DNA from: an uncultured Prevotella sp.
Lineage (GTDB): Bacteria > Bacteroidota > Bacteroidia > Bacteroidales > Bacteroidaceae
Assembly: GCA_905234845.1 (NCBI GenBank)
Contig: CAJOIW010000006.1
Span: forward strand, 1-64,000
Direction: 5' to 3'
Length of the DNA: 64,000 nt
Below the pieces are notes generated by a model that saw only the letters and a list, made by a program, of their open reading frames with translations, was not told the DNA's origin and ran no database searches. The position numbers were made by a program, and so were the translations under genes. This document shows positions 38,290 through 48,718 of the stretch, one piece after another (position 1 is the first letter of the stretch; every line of letters starts with the position of its first letter).

Positions 38290-38670
38290 ATGGCAGAAAA
38301 AACACGTTATTCGGATCAGGAACTCGAGGAGTTCCGCTCCATCATCAATGACAAACTATCACTGGCCCGCCGCGACTACAACACGATGATGCGCCAGATA
38401 AGAAATGTAGACGGCAACGATGTTGACGATACATCGCCAACATACAAGGCACTTGAAGAGGGAAGCCTAACCCAGTCGAAAGAAGAACTTATCCGTATGG
38501 CCAGCCGCCAACAGAAATTCATTCAAGGACTGGAAGCCGCACTCGTACGCATCGAGAACAAGACCTACGGCATCGATCGTATGACAGGCGAGCTGATACC
38601 GAAGGAACGTCTCCGCGCTGTGCCTCATGCTACCCTTAGCGTAGAGTCGAAGATTAAAAGCAAGCGATGA
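38290..38670 (+). CDS. DksA/TraR-family protein lacking zinc-finger cysteines
   Basis: YGIDRMTGELIPKERLRAVPHATLSVESK matches the DksA C-terminal region but contains no Cys. Confidence 0.85.
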   Translation: MAEKTRYSDQELEEFRSIINDKLSLARRDYNTMMRQIRNVDGNDVDDTSPTYKALEEGSLTQSKEELIRMASRQQKFIQGLEAALVRIENKTYGIDRMTGELIPKERLRAVPHATLSVESKIKSKR

Positions 38671-39347
38671 CGAAGAGGAAACTGTTCACGGAAGGACGGA
38701 TAGCCATACTGCTCATCATAGCTGTCTTACTGATAGACCAGGTTATCAAGATTGCAGTAAAAACCAATATGTGCATTGGTATGGGAAACCATATCCATAT
38801 CACCGATTGGTTCTACATTGAGTTCATAGAGAACAGCGGCATGGCCTACGGCATGACCTTCATTAACAAATTGGCTCTCAGTCTGTTTCGTATCGTAGCC
38901 ATAGCCATCATGGGATGGTATGTCTACAAATTGTTGGGACGTAAGCACAGGAAGAGCTATGTCTTTTGTCTTTCGTTCATTCTTGCCGGCGCAGCAGGCA
39001 ACCTCTTCGATTCCATGTTCTACGGACTTATTTTCAGTCCTTCCACCCCATTTGAGCCCGCTCATTTTGTTCCTTTTGGCGAAGGCTATGCACCATTCCT
39101 TTATGGCAAAGTGGTCGACATGTTCTACTTCCCTATCATCGAAACCACATGGCCACAATGGATGCCGTTTGTAGGCGGTGAAGAGTTTATCTTTTTCTCA
39201 CCGGTGTTCAACTTTGCCGATGCCTGCATCAGCGTGGGAGTGGTGGTACTGTTGATTTTTTTCCGTAAAGACTTGGAAAGTATCAACGAAGTTTTTTCGT
39301 TTAGGAAAAACAAGTATGACAATCATGAGGAACCGTCCGAGACATAA
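38667..39347 (+). CDS. lspA: Lipoprotein signal peptidase
   Basis: LLIDQVIKIAVK, IENSGMAYG, GAAGNLFDSM, VFNFADACISVG. Confidence 0.93.
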   Translation: MTKRKLFTEGRIAILLIIAVLLIDQVIKIAVKTNMCIGMGNHIHITDWFYIEFIENSGMAYGMTFINKLALSLFRIVAIAIMGWYVYKLLGRKHRKSYVFCLSFILAGAAGNLFDSMFYGLIFSPSTPFEPAHFVPFGEGYAPFLYGKVVDMFYFPIIETTWPQWMPFVGGEEFIFFSPVFNFADACISVGVVVLLIFFRKDLESINEVFSFRKNKYDNHEEPSET

Positions 39348-40320
39348 GCTACTGCTTACCGCACTGGCAATTGTCTTGTTTATGTGCATGGCAGCATGCC
39401 GGTCAAAAGAGAAAGAGCACGTTATCTCCACCCATAAGATGGAGGCCATACTCTATGACTACCATCTCGCACAAGGTCTGGCACAGATGCGCCCAAGCGA
39501 TGCGCTCATCATGTTGAAATTTCAAACCGCCATCCTCGACAAGCATGGTGTTTCTCAGGAAGACTTTGATTCTTCAATGGCCTACTATATGCGTCACACC
39601 GAGCAGATGCATGACATCTATGAACGGCTTTCCAACCGACTGAGCGATGAGGCTGTTGCACAAGGATCGTCATTGAGCGAGATAGGAAATGGAGGGATGG
39701 CAATTAATGGTGACACCACTAGCATCTGGAAGGGACAGACTGCCGCCGTGCTCAATCCCTATCCTCCTTTCAACCGCATGGACTTCAATATCAAAGCCGA
39801 TACAACCTTCCATGCCGGCGACCGTGTAACTCTCGATTTTAACACGCAGTTTATCTATCAAGACGGCATTCGCGATGCCATCGCCATGCTCGCGATTACC
39901 TTTAAAAACGACAGCACGGACACACAAATCATCCACGCCAATTCGACCTCACATTATTCGCTCAGCCTCACCGACAACGAACGGCTCGGCATTAAAGCTG
40001 TGAGAGGATTTTTCCTTCTCCCTTCAAGCAACGATTTGACAGACTCTAAGACCACTCTCCGCATGGCTCTCCTCACTGATATCCGCCTAGTGAGAATGCA
40101 CATCATAGAGCCGAAGACACCTGTAAGTATTCCCGAGAGAACAGACTCTACCATACAGAAAAGTATTCCCTCGCCCACCCCACATTCTTCCACACAGGAA
40201 ATGTCTCCATCACCCACCTCAAAATACCCCATTCACAAGAAAGAAATACCCCCCCTCAAGAAAACTCCAATCAAGCGACTAGCTCCCGACAGACGAATCA
40301 TTAACCCTCAAAAACCATAA
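39316..40320 (+). CDS. DUF4296-like lipoprotein with Pro/Lys-rich tail
   Basis: Lipobox CMAAC; HKMEAILYDYHLAQ; position after lspA. Confidence 0.75.
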   Translation: MTIMRNRPRHKLLLTALAIVLFMCMAACRSKEKEHVISTHKMEAILYDYHLAQGLAQMRPSDALIMLKFQTAILDKHGVSQEDFDSSMAYYMRHTEQMHDIYERLSNRLSDEAVAQGSSLSEIGNGGMAINGDTTSIWKGQTAAVLNPYPPFNRMDFNIKADTTFHAGDRVTLDFNTQFIYQDGIRDAIAMLAITFKNDSTDTQIIHANSTSHYSLSLTDNERLGIKAVRGFFLLPSSNDLTDSKTTLRMALLTDIRLVRMHIIEPKTPVSIPERTDSTIQKSIPSPTPHSSTQEMSPSPTSKYPIHKKEIPPLKKTPIKRLAPDRRIINPQKP

Positions 40321-40326
40321 AAAAAT

Positions 40327-41175
40327 ATGCTTAGCGTAGAAGAATTAGTCGACAAACTTATAGATTTAGCCTTTGCAGAGGACATCGGTGACGGCGACCA
40401 CACCACCCTTTGCTGTATTCCCGAAAACGCGATGGGACGCTCGCACCTGCTTATCAAAGAAGACGGCATCCTTGCAGGAATCGAGGTGGCTAAAGAGGTA
40501 TTCCGCCGCTTCGACTCGGAGATGCAAGTTGATGTGCTCATCGAAGATGGGACTCCCGTAAAAGTGGGCGATATCGCCATGGTTGTAAGTGGCCGCATCC
40601 GTTCACTCCTACAGACCGAGCGACTCATGCTCAACATTATGCAACGAATGAGTGGTATTGCCACTACCACTAATAAATATGTGAAACGGCTCGAAGGTAC
40701 CGGCACTCGTGTTTTAGACACTCGCAAGACAACCCCTGGCTTGCGGATGCTTGAGAAGCAGGCCGTGAAGATTGGTGGCGGGTGTAACCACCGCATAGGA
40801 CTCTTCGACATGATACTACTCAAAGACAATCACGTCGATTTTGCTGGTGGCATAGAAAATGCCATCGACCGTTGCCACGCCTATCTTAAGGAAAAAGGAC
40901 TCGACCTAAAAATAGAAATAGAAGTGCGCAACTTCGATGAATTAAATCAGGTACTCCGCCATGGTGGCGTTGACCGCATCATGCTCGATAACTTTAGCGT
41001 TACCGACACGAAGAAAGCCGTCGACCTCATTGCCCACCGCTACGAAACGGAATCCTCTGGTGGTATCACCATTGACACCATTCGCGATTATGCCCTACAA
41101 GGAGTCGACTACGTTTCTGTCGGTGCGCTTACCCATAGCGTGAAAGGTCTCGACATGAGCTTCAAAGCATGCTGA
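40327..41175 (+). CDS. nadC: Nicotinate-nucleotide pyrophosphorylase (carboxylating)
   Basis: EDIGDGDHTT, DTRKTTPGLRMLEKQAVKIGGGCNHRIGLFD. Confidence 0.96.
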   Translation: MLSVEELVDKLIDLAFAEDIGDGDHTTLCCIPENAMGRSHLLIKEDGILAGIEVAKEVFRRFDSEMQVDVLIEDGTPVKVGDIAMVVSGRIRSLLQTERLMLNIMQRMSGIATTTNKYVKRLEGTGTRVLDTRKTTPGLRMLEKQAVKIGGGCNHRIGLFDMILLKDNHVDFAGGIENAIDRCHAYLKEKGLDLKIEIEVRNFDELNQVLRHGGVDRIMLDNFSVTDTKKAVDLIAHRYETESSGGITIDTIRDYALQGVDYVSVGALTHSVKGLDMSFKAC

Positions 41176-42320
41176 AAAGACTGAGATATCTCGCTATTAT
41201 TGTCCTAACGATTGTCTCCGTTAAAGCATTGCCGGAGCCACTCTTTTCTTCACCCCTTCATTTTCGTGCATTGTTAGCTGGAAATTTTGGTGAAACACGA
41301 ACCAAGCATTTTCACTCAGGCATCGACATCAAGACCAAAGGCAAAGAAGGAAAAGGCATCTTCGCTGTTGGCGATGGTTATATCTCAAAGGTAGTGGAAA
41401 ATGACCCAAATATCGGCAATGCCCTCTTCATTCAACATCCTGAAGGCTACGTCAGCATTTATTGCCATCTACAACGCTTCATTGGCAATCTCCATGAAAA
41501 CATGAAAAAAAAACCGGTTGCTAAAGGTCAGCTCATTGCTGTCAGCGGTAACACGGGAGCATCTGAGGGGCCACATCTACATTTAGAACTACGCGATGCC
41601 CGAACAGATGAATGTCTTGACCCTCTCGACTATATAGTACTTGACTATCTCGACAAACAACCCCCTGTGCTCCATTTCATAAAAGTCTATCCTCAAGATA
41701 CACTCTCGCATTTCGACGGACACACCTCACCACATATTTTCAGCTCGGTCAATGAAGAGAATACCCGACAAAAAGCGGTTACCTCAACGAAGGAGGACTG
41801 GGGAACCCACATGGCATGGGGAAAACTGGCCTTTTCTATCAATGCATACGATTACATGGAAGGCTCTAACAACAAACTGGGACTGCATAGTATCAAATGC
41901 TACGTAGACAACCAGCTCGTTTTCAGCCGTAATATGGAACGTTTCTCCATCACCGACCACACCCTTGCCGACCTTACATGTGATCAAGAAGAGCTCCTCT
42001 CAAACAACAAGATTTTCATCTATACCTGGTTTCCCTCAACGCTTCCACTTCAACACAACTCCCTTTATACCATCAACCGTGAACGTGGAATTATCAATAT
42101 CGATCATGAGAAAGACTACCACCTGCTCTATGTATTAACTGACCAACAAGGCAACGAGAGCCATTACACTTTCACCATAAAGGGACAAAAAGAATATAAA
42201 GAAACCAAGCAACAAGAGAACGAGGAAAAAGTAGAGAAACGCCACCACGAACCGATAAAGAAAATCCACAAACGCAAACCCTATAAACGTAAACATAAAC
42301 ATAAACGCAAAAACCGGTAA
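41169..42320 (+). CDS. M23-family metallopeptidase
   Basis: HSGIDIKTKGKEGKGIFAVGDGYIS, GASEGPHLHLELRD. Confidence 0.9.
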   Translation: MLKRLRYLAIIVLTIVSVKALPEPLFSSPLHFRALLAGNFGETRTKHFHSGIDIKTKGKEGKGIFAVGDGYISKVVENDPNIGNALFIQHPEGYVSIYCHLQRFIGNLHENMKKKPVAKGQLIAVSGNTGASEGPHLHLELRDARTDECLDPLDYIVLDYLDKQPPVLHFIKVYPQDTLSHFDGHTSPHIFSSVNEENTRQKAVTSTKEDWGTHMAWGKLAFSINAYDYMEGSNNKLGLHSIKCYVDNQLVFSRNMERFSITDHTLADLTCDQEELLSNNKIFIYTWFPSTLPLQHNSLYTINRERGIINIDHEKDYHLLYVLTDQQGNESHYTFTIKGQKEYKETKQQENEEKVEKRHHEPIKKIHKRKPYKRKHKHKRKNR

Positions 42321-42324
42321 GAAT

Positions 42325-42993
42325 ATGAAAACATTAAAAACATTGCGCACCCTAATTATTGCGACCACAAGTGCGCTAATGGTGGGATGCACCACCATGG
42401 GAACTCCTTTTGGAACGGGCGTCGGCACAAGTAACCAAACAACAGATGTGCTTTCGGGTGTGCTCGGAGCCATCACCAATGGCGAGGCCATAACGGGTGT
42501 GCTGAGCAGCGTCATCGGCCTTGACAAAATGACTCAACGCCAACTCATCGGCACATGGGTATATGAAGGACCAGGATGTGCCTTCACCTCACAGAGCGCA
42601 CTGGCACGTGCTGGAGGCGAGATTGCCGCCACACAGGTAGAGGAGAAACTGGCCGACCAATATGCCAAGCTTGGTCTGAATGCCAAGAACACCATTGTGC
42701 AATTCAACCAAGACGGCACTTATGCAGCAGTCATTGGTGGCCGCAAAATGAGTGGCAAATACACCTATGATGAGAAAAACTGTGCTGTTAAAATGTCAGG
42801 ATTGTTACTCTCGCTCAACGGTTATGTGAAGCGAAATAGTTTAGGAGGCATGAGCTTGCTCTTTGAGTCAAAGAAAATACTCCCCGTGTTACAAGCCATC
42901 GCATCGATGAGTGGAAACACCTCCCTTGAAACCATCGGCGAAATCAGTAAAAACTACGATGGTGTGCGCATCGGCTTCGACATGAAGAAATAA
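42325..42993 (+). CDS. DUF4923-like lipoprotein
   Basis: Lipobox LMVGC; LIGTWVYEGPGCAFTSQSAL. Confidence 0.75.
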   Translation: MKTLKTLRTLIIATTSALMVGCTTMGTPFGTGVGTSNQTTDVLSGVLGAITNGEAITGVLSSVIGLDKMTQRQLIGTWVYEGPGCAFTSQSALARAGGEIAATQVEEKLADQYAKLGLNAKNTIVQFNQDGTYAAVIGGRKMSGKYTYDEKNCAVKMSGLLLSLNGYVKRNSLGGMSLLFESKKILPVLQAIASMSGNTSLETIGEISKNYDGVRIGFDMKK

Positions 42994-42999
42994 CGAGAA

Positions 43000-44031
43000 T
43001 TAAACAATATTGACCTCGGGCTGGAGGCGGATATGGAAATGCTCCTCCACATCGGAGATAATTGCATCTGACAATTTTACTATCTCATTCCCTGTAGCAC
43101 CTCCACGATTCACAAGCACGAGAGCCTGTCGGCTATGCACACCGGCACGCCCAAGCGAACGGCCTTTCCAGCCGCACTGCTCTATGAGCCAGCCAGCGGG
43201 TATTTTCACTTGCCCACCGTCTACAGGCCAGCATGGTATCTGCGGATAAGCGCTTTGCAACTCGCTGAACTGACTCTCTGGAACTACGGGGTTCATGAAG
43301 AAACTGCCTGCATTACCTTCTACGGATGGGTCGGGCAGTTTTTCCTTACGTATATCTATAATATACTGCCGCAAACGCATCGGGCTTAATCCGTCTCCTG
43401 CAGCATCGACAACAGTCCTCAGATTTCCATATTCAAGTCGCGGTGTGAAAATCCTTGACAGACGATAGGTGACATATGTGATGACATAGCGGTTTTTCCA
43501 TTCGTGCTTGAAACGACTGCTCCGATAGCGATAGTCGCAATCGCTGTTAGAAAAGACAACCTCCTCGCCCGTCTGCACATCAACAGCCTCTATCCTGTGT
43601 ATAATATCCTTGATCTCTACACCGTATGCTCCGATGTTTTGTACGGCAGAGGCTCCTACCTCACCTGGTATGAGTGAGAGGTTTTCAGCTCCGTACCACC
43701 CATTTTCCACAGATAAGGCTACAATATCATCCCATATCTCACCCGACCCACAGCGTATAAAGATGTCATTCCCCATCTGCATCACGCTAAACCCTATGAT
43801 GGCCGAGTGCAATACGATGCCTTCATAGTCGCGGGTAAGAAGCAGATTACTCCCCCCCCCAAGAATAAGGTACCGCTTTTCTTCCAGCTGCGGAATGACA
43901 GTCTTCAGTTCATCAACGCTATTAAACTCTATGAAGCGGTTGCACCGTGCGTCGATACCAAAGGTGTTGTGACGAAGGAGGCTGTAGTTTCGGAGGTCTT
44001 TCATCAGATAATCAGTTTGACAAGTTTCCAC
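43000..44031 (-). CDS. murB: UDP-N-acetylmuramate dehydrogenase
   Basis: HNTFGIDARC, LGGGSNLLLTRDYEG, PGEVGASAVQNIGAYGVE, GNAGSFFMNPVV. ORF-track start at 44031 may be slightly upstream of the true start. Confidence 0.95.
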   Translation of the reverse strand: METCQTDYLMKDLRNYSLLRHNTFGIDARCNRFIEFNSVDELKTVIPQLEEKRYLILGGGSNLLLTRDYEGIVLHSAIIGFSVMQMGNDIFIRCGSGEIWDDIVALSVENGWYGAENLSLIPGEVGASAVQNIGAYGVEIKDIIHRIEAVDVQTGEEVVFSNSDCDYRYRSSRFKHEWKNRYVITYVTYRLSRIFTPRLEYGNLRTVVDAAGDGLSPMRLRQYIIDIRKEKLPDPSVEGNAGSFFMNPVVPESQFSELQSAYPQIPCWPVDGGQVKIPAGWLIEQCGWKGRSLGRAGVHSRQALVLVNRGGATGNEIVKLSDAIISDVEEHFHIRLQPEVNIV

Positions 44032-44879
44032 TTTCCGTCCACACGCTTGAAGGTAAGTTGTGTCTCAAGTCCATTGGCAATACCGCGGATGACAAAGATT
44101 TTCTGGTCAGTCTTGGTGTATTTCTGTCCGTAGATGATGTTATAGATCTCGCCTGTAGGCAGTTCAGGACCGAAGGTGGCAAACTGCTCAGGGGCGAGAA
44201 TCCCGTCAACATTACCCTGATCGGTCTCCGGATCAGGTCCGACGAACTTCAATGGGTCATTAATGCTCTCGGTCTGGAAAGTAGAGTCGGTGACAAACTT
44301 CTGGTAAAAGTTGAGGAACGAGGCATTCTGGTTCTGGTAAACACCACCATTGTTGATAGAGGTCATCCTCCACTGTCCGTTGATACGGTCGAAGACATAT
44401 TGCTTCACACTCTTCCTGCCCAAGTTAATTTTCTCTACAACAACATGCCCTACGGTGGTGTCTTTCACAATTTCCATCTGCTTCTGACTGTCGAAGATAA
44501 GGGTATAAAAGTCTTGGTTCATGAAGAAGTGGTCGGTCTGCCACTGGCCAGGCTGCATGAGTGTGGTCTTCCCTCCTGAGACCACTTGCAGGGGGAACTG
44601 TATACGCTCACGCTGAAGTTTCCTGTTGGCTGCAAAGTTAAAGAAGAAATCGTCAAAAAGTTCGTCGGCTGCCTTTGGCATCGGAGTCTCTTCTATCACA
44701 TTTTCGGCGGAGTCCACTTCTGTAGTATCCACCTTTGTGGTATCTACTTGAGGGGTCTCATCTACTGGTGGTTTCTTGTCTCTACACGCAGTAATCCCCA
44801 TTGCCATAAACAAGAATACCAGTCCGACAACAACCAGATAACGACTTTTCTTCATACCTTGCTTCGTAATTTCCTGCAA
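44004..44879 (-). CDS. DUF4738-like lipoprotein
   Basis: Signal peptide and lipobox GITAC; acidic Asp/Thr/Val repeat then globular domain. An internal ATG (MKKSRYL) may be the true start. Confidence 0.65.
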   Translation of the reverse strand: MQEITKQGMKKSRYLVVVGLVFLFMAMGITACRDKKPPVDETPQVDTTKVDTTEVDSAENVIEETPMPKAADELFDDFFFNFAANRKLQRERIQFPLQVVSGGKTTLMQPGQWQTDHFFMNQDFYTLIFDSQKQMEIVKDTTVGHVVVEKINLGRKSVKQYVFDRINGQWRMTSINNGGVYQNQNASFLNFYQKFVTDSTFQTESINDPLKFVGPDPETDQGNVDGILAPEQFATFGPELPTGEIYNIIYGQKYTKTDQKIFVIRGIANGLETQLTFKRVDGKWKLVKLII

Positions 44880-44978
44880 AATTACAACATTATTTTCATT
44901 TTACAACATTTTTCCTAAAAATTCATCCATCTCTTTCATTTTAACTTTTCATCCTTTCAGCTTTTCAACATTTTTTCG

Positions 44979-44986
44979 TACCTTTG
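44979..44986 (+). promoter_or_regulatory. -7 element TACCTTTG upstream of pheS
   Basis: Consensus match. Confidence 0.6.
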
Positions 44987-45016
44987 CAACGTTTTTTGAA
45001 CCAAAACATCCAGATT

Positions 45017-46054
45017 ATGCTCTTACAGAAAATAGAAACGCTGCTCAGCGAAGTGAAAGCGATGAAGGCCTCCAATGCTGAAGAGGTGGAAAACCTTCGA
45101 TTGAAGTACCTCAGCAAGAAAGGTGAGATCAGTCAGTTGATGAACGACTTCCGTAACGTGGCAGCCGACCAGAAGAAGGCCATCGGCATGAGAATCAACG
45201 AACTCAAGCAGACGGCCATGCAACGGCTAAATGAGCTGAAGGAACAGATAGACACCCAGGAGACATCGGGCGATGAGATCGATCTCACCCGCTCGGCTTA
45301 TCCCATTAGTCTTGGCACACGCCATCCACTCACTATCGTCAGAAACCAGATTGTGGATATTTTCCACCGCATGGGCTTCACGCTTGCCGAGGGTAGTGAG
45401 ATTGACGACGACCTGCACGTGTTCACCAAACTCAACTTCGCAGCCGATCACCCCGCCCGCGATATGCAGGACACCTTCTTCATAGAGACCAACCCCGACG
45501 ACGTGGCCAAAAATGTCATCCTCCGCTCACACACGTCAAACGACCAGAGCCACTACATGGAGACCCACCAGCCCCCGATCCGTGTTATCTGTCCAGGACG
45601 TGTCTACCGCAATGAGGCCATCTCCGCACGGGCACACTGTTTCTTCCATCAGATAGAGGGTCTATACGTCGACAAGAATGTATCGTTCACCGACCTGAAG
45701 CAAGTGCTCCTCACCTTCGCCCGCGAACTCTTCGGCGCCGACACTAAAATACGCCTGCGCCCAAGCTATTTCCCCTTCACTGAACCCAGCGCCGAGATGG
45801 ACATCTCCTGCCATATCTGCGGTGGTAAGGGTTGCGGTTTCTGCAAGCACACAGGATGGGTTGAAATTCTTGGATGCGGCATGGTCGATCCCAACGTGCT
45901 CGAGGCATGTGGCATCGACAGCAGCATCTATACCGGCTATGCCTTCGGCCTGGGTGTAGAGCGCATCACTAATCTGAAATACCACGTCGCCGACCTGCGC
46001 ATGTTCTCGGAAAACGACGTTCAGTTCCTGCGCCAGTTCGAGGCTGCGAACTGA
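45017..46054 (+). CDS. pheS: Phenylalanyl-tRNA synthetase alpha subunit
   Basis: HPLTIVRNQIVDIFHRMGF, LRSHTSNDQ, GYAFGLGVERITNLKY. Internal ATG preferred over 44984. Confidence 0.97.
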   Translation: MLLQKIETLLSEVKAMKASNAEEVENLRLKYLSKKGEISQLMNDFRNVAADQKKAIGMRINELKQTAMQRLNELKEQIDTQETSGDEIDLTRSAYPISLGTRHPLTIVRNQIVDIFHRMGFTLAEGSEIDDDLHVFTKLNFAADHPARDMQDTFFIETNPDDVAKNVILRSHTSNDQSHYMETHQPPIRVICPGRVYRNEAISARAHCFFHQIEGLYVDKNVSFTDLKQVLLTFARELFGADTKIRLRPSYFPFTEPSAEMDISCHICGGKGCGFCKHTGWVEILGCGMVDPNVLEACGIDSSIYTGYAFGLGVERITNLKYHVADLRMFSENDVQFLRQFEAAN

Positions 46055-46082
46055 TTACTGAAGGAGAGAGGAGAGATGAGAG

Positions 46083-47393
46083 ATGAAGGAAAGCCTTACC
46101 CTTATAATCGCTTTGTCAGTATCCCTGCTGGCGGGCGCAAAAGAGGGCGAAGGGAGTAAAGATTCCCTCCGACACATTGGCTATACCTTCACCTTTCAAC
46201 CCGCGCAGGTGGCCAGCTGGGACAAGTATACCAGTAAATTCATTCAGAAAAAAAACGTCATCTCCTTTGCCGCAGAGCTTAACCATACCGCCCTGCCCTC
46301 CGACAGTAATGCTTTCGACGCCGATTTCGGCTATCCGTCGCTAAGCGTCGGTTTCCGATACTCCGTCAACGATGTCACTCTCCACCGTAGTCCAGACCCC
46401 GCATGGGGACTTGCCCAGGAGGTTGACTACGACTCCCGTTTGGGCGACATCGCCACACTCTACTCCACGTTCACCCGACCCTTTTTCCGCCATCGCCATT
46501 GGAGTGCCGACTATACCCTCGGTGCGGGCATCGGCTACACCCGTCGCATCTACAACAACATCGATAACATTGACAACGAGCTCATTGGTTCCCGATGGCT
46601 CATCTATTTTACCGCTGGTCTTCATGCCACGTGGCACTTTGCCCCGAAATGGGGGGTGCGCATGGGGCTCGATTTCTACCACCATAGCAATGGTGCACTC
46701 TATCGGCCCAACAAGGGAGCAAACGTCCTTGGGCCGTCTATAGGAATAAGCTACGAACCCAGCTACGAATATCTCATTCAGAAGCCATCCACTACCCCCT
46801 TCCGTCCTTACTTTTTTACTAAAATCACTGCTGGCATAGGCGGCAAGACCCTTCATGAAGACTGGCAGCTCACCCAATTTAATACTCCACCAGGCGAGAA
46901 AGACTATCGCACAAGCGACTTTCACCGCTACGTGACCTATTCCACGCAGCTCGACTTCATGTACCGTTATGCGCGCCGATGGGCATCAGGGCTCGGCTTC
47001 GACTTGTTCCATGTCAGCTACACCGGCCGTGTACGGGAGATAGACGAGAAATATAGCCGTCAATGCGCTCATAAGCCATGGTCAATCGGTATCGCTCTCA
47101 AACACGAGGTCTACTATCGCCGGTTTATCATGAACGTGTCCATCGGCACCTACCTCTACCGCAAACTTGGACAGAACGCCTCCATCATGGAGCGCCCCGT
47201 CTATGAGCGCATCGGTGTGCAGTATGCCATACCTGGAATGGGCGGCCTCTCCGCAGGCTTCGCCATTAAAGCCCACGACACTAAGGCCGACCTCACTGAG
47301 CTGGTCCTCGCCATGCCCATCCGCCTGAAAAGCCGTAAGCCCAAAACACCTCCCAGCCTCATCACCCGCCGTAGCTCATCACGCTACCTATAA
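46083..47393 (+). CDS. Outer-membrane acyloxyacyl hydrolase / PagL-like protein
   Basis: PagL-like FYHHSNGALYRPNKGANVLGPSIGISY and outer-membrane beta-strand pattern. Confidence 0.7.
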   Translation: MKESLTLIIALSVSLLAGAKEGEGSKDSLRHIGYTFTFQPAQVASWDKYTSKFIQKKNVISFAAELNHTALPSDSNAFDADFGYPSLSVGFRYSVNDVTLHRSPDPAWGLAQEVDYDSRLGDIATLYSTFTRPFFRHRHWSADYTLGAGIGYTRRIYNNIDNIDNELIGSRWLIYFTAGLHATWHFAPKWGVRMGLDFYHHSNGALYRPNKGANVLGPSIGISYEPSYEYLIQKPSTTPFRPYFFTKITAGIGGKTLHEDWQLTQFNTPPGEKDYRTSDFHRYVTYSTQLDFMYRYARRWASGLGFDLFHVSYTGRVREIDEKYSRQCAHKPWSIGIALKHEVYYRRFIMNVSIGTYLYRKLGQNASIMERPVYERIGVQYAIPGMGGLSAGFAIKAHDTKADLTELVLAMPIRLKSRKPKTPPSLITRRSSSRYL

Positions 47394-47533
47394 TAATTTG
47401 CAGCATTTAACATTTTCGGCGCATCGAAATGTTAAATCTTTCTGTCAGATTTTTTGTCGTTTTAGAAACGGAAAACGCTATTTCTCCACCCTTTCATTCC
47501 CCATCCATCCCCCATTCATTCCTCTTCCATTCC

Positions 47534-47657
47534 CAAACATATATGTTTCACCCTGCAAAAGGCCGTCTTTTACCCTGCGAAAGACGGTCTTTCGGAAGGT
47601 GAAAGCTTACCTTTCAGACACGAAACATATATCTTTCACAAAATAAAAACTGCACAC
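47534..47657 (+). repeat. Dispersed hairpin-rich intergenic repeat, copy C
   Basis: Contains AAACATATATGTTT, GAAAGACGGTCTTTC, GAAAGCTTACCTTTC, GAAACATATATCTTTC; inverse of copy B. Confidence 0.88.
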
Positions 47658-47880
47658 TCCCACCTCTCCTCACTCTACCCTCCCTTCTCCACAGGGCTTG
47701 CCAATTGCACACGCATACGTGCGCTGTATGCATCCAAGACACCTCTTACTCGAAAATTCTTCAAAATCAGCGTTAAAATAAAATGTCGGATTGTTAAAAA
47801 ACATTACATTACATTCGTTACAATAAGAAAAGTATCCACTTTACAACATATTATATGAGATAACTATAAGCAATCAAAAA

Positions 47881-47917
47881 ACGGTTGCCTGTGTCTATTA
47901 GGCAACCGTCTTTTTAT
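47881..47917. terminator. Bidirectional terminator
   Basis: Stem ACGGTTGCCT/AGGCAACCGT with A-run on the left and T-run on the right, between convergent genes. Confidence 0.85.
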
Positions 47918-47952
47918 TCTTAATCTGCTAATGCAGAGTTCTTTCAAGGGAT

Positions 47953-48108
47953 TTATTTGAAGAATTCCTTAACTTCGTCATTGGGAACCATGCGCTCATC
48001 GAAGATGTAAGCTCCGGTCTTGGGGCTTTTCACCATTTTGATAACTTTTGTATATGAGCGACCCTCAGATGAGCCTTCGTGGAGGGTAGCAACCGCTTTC
48101 TTTGCCAT
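47953..48108 (-). CDS. DUF4295-like small protein (51 aa)
   Basis: Conceptual translation MAKKAVATLHEGSSEGRSYTKVIKMVKSPKTGAYIFDERMVPNDEVKEFFK; end coordinate may be off by a few bases. Confidence 0.75.
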   Translation of the reverse strand: MAKKAVATLHEGSSEGRSYTKVIKMVKSPKTGAYIFDERMVPNDEVKEFFK

Positions 48109-48132
48109 ATTCTATTGTTCTGATTATTGTTA

Positions 48133-48324
48133 TTACTTAATCTCCTTGTGAAGCGTCATCTTCTTGAGGATGGGATTGTACTTCATAAGCTCCAGACGCT
48201 CAGGAGTGTTCTTGCGATTCTTAGTGGTGATGTAGCGGCTTGTTCCGGGGAGTCCGCTGTTTTTGATTTCTGTGCATTCGAGTATCACTTGTACTCGGTT
48301 GCCTTTTGCTTTTTTGTTTGCCAT
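48133..48324 (-). CDS. rpmG: 50S ribosomal protein L33
   Basis: [42 protein letters not shown]. Confidence 0.95.
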   Translation of the reverse strand: MANKKAKGNRVQVILECTEIKNSGLPGTSRYITTKNRKNTPERLELMKYNPILKKMTLHKEIK

Positions 48325-48329
48325 AATGC

Positions 48330-48593
48330 TTACTCTCCTATTACTTTAATGTCTTTCCAATCTACATGACCTTTCTCAACAGCCTGCTTAAGAGCTGCGT
48401 CAAGACCGATGCGGTTGATGATGCGGAGACCGGCTGCACTAACCTTCAGGCTGATCCAGCAGTCTTCCTCTACATAATAAAACTTCTTGTTGAAGAGGTT
48501 GACGTCAAAGCGTCTTTTGGTGCGGCGCTTTGAGTGAGACACATTGTTTCCGACAAGTGACTTCTTTCCTGTAATTTGACAAATTTTCGACAT
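48330..48593 (-). CDS. rpmB: 50S ribosomal protein L28
   Basis: [33 protein letters not shown]. Confidence 0.95.
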   Translation of the reverse strand: MSKICQITGKKSLVGNNVSHSKRRTKRRFDVNLFNKKFYYVEEDCWISLKVSAAGLRIINRIGLDAALKQAVEKGHVDWKDIKVIGE

Positions 48594-48718
48594 TGGTATC
48601 TTAATTTTTATTTTCGTTTTTTGATACTATTTCCAAACAGGGTGCAAAATTACGAATATTTCCCGAATGTGCAAAATTATTTTATCACAAATCATTGAAA
48701 TTAAGTTTTTTTTTGTTT

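Noticed and set aside
41515-41523. A9 tract in the M23 peptidase gene as a phase-variation site
   Set aside because: Encodes an ordinary Lys run; poly-A tracts of this length are common in AT-rich stretches and there is no supporting evidence.
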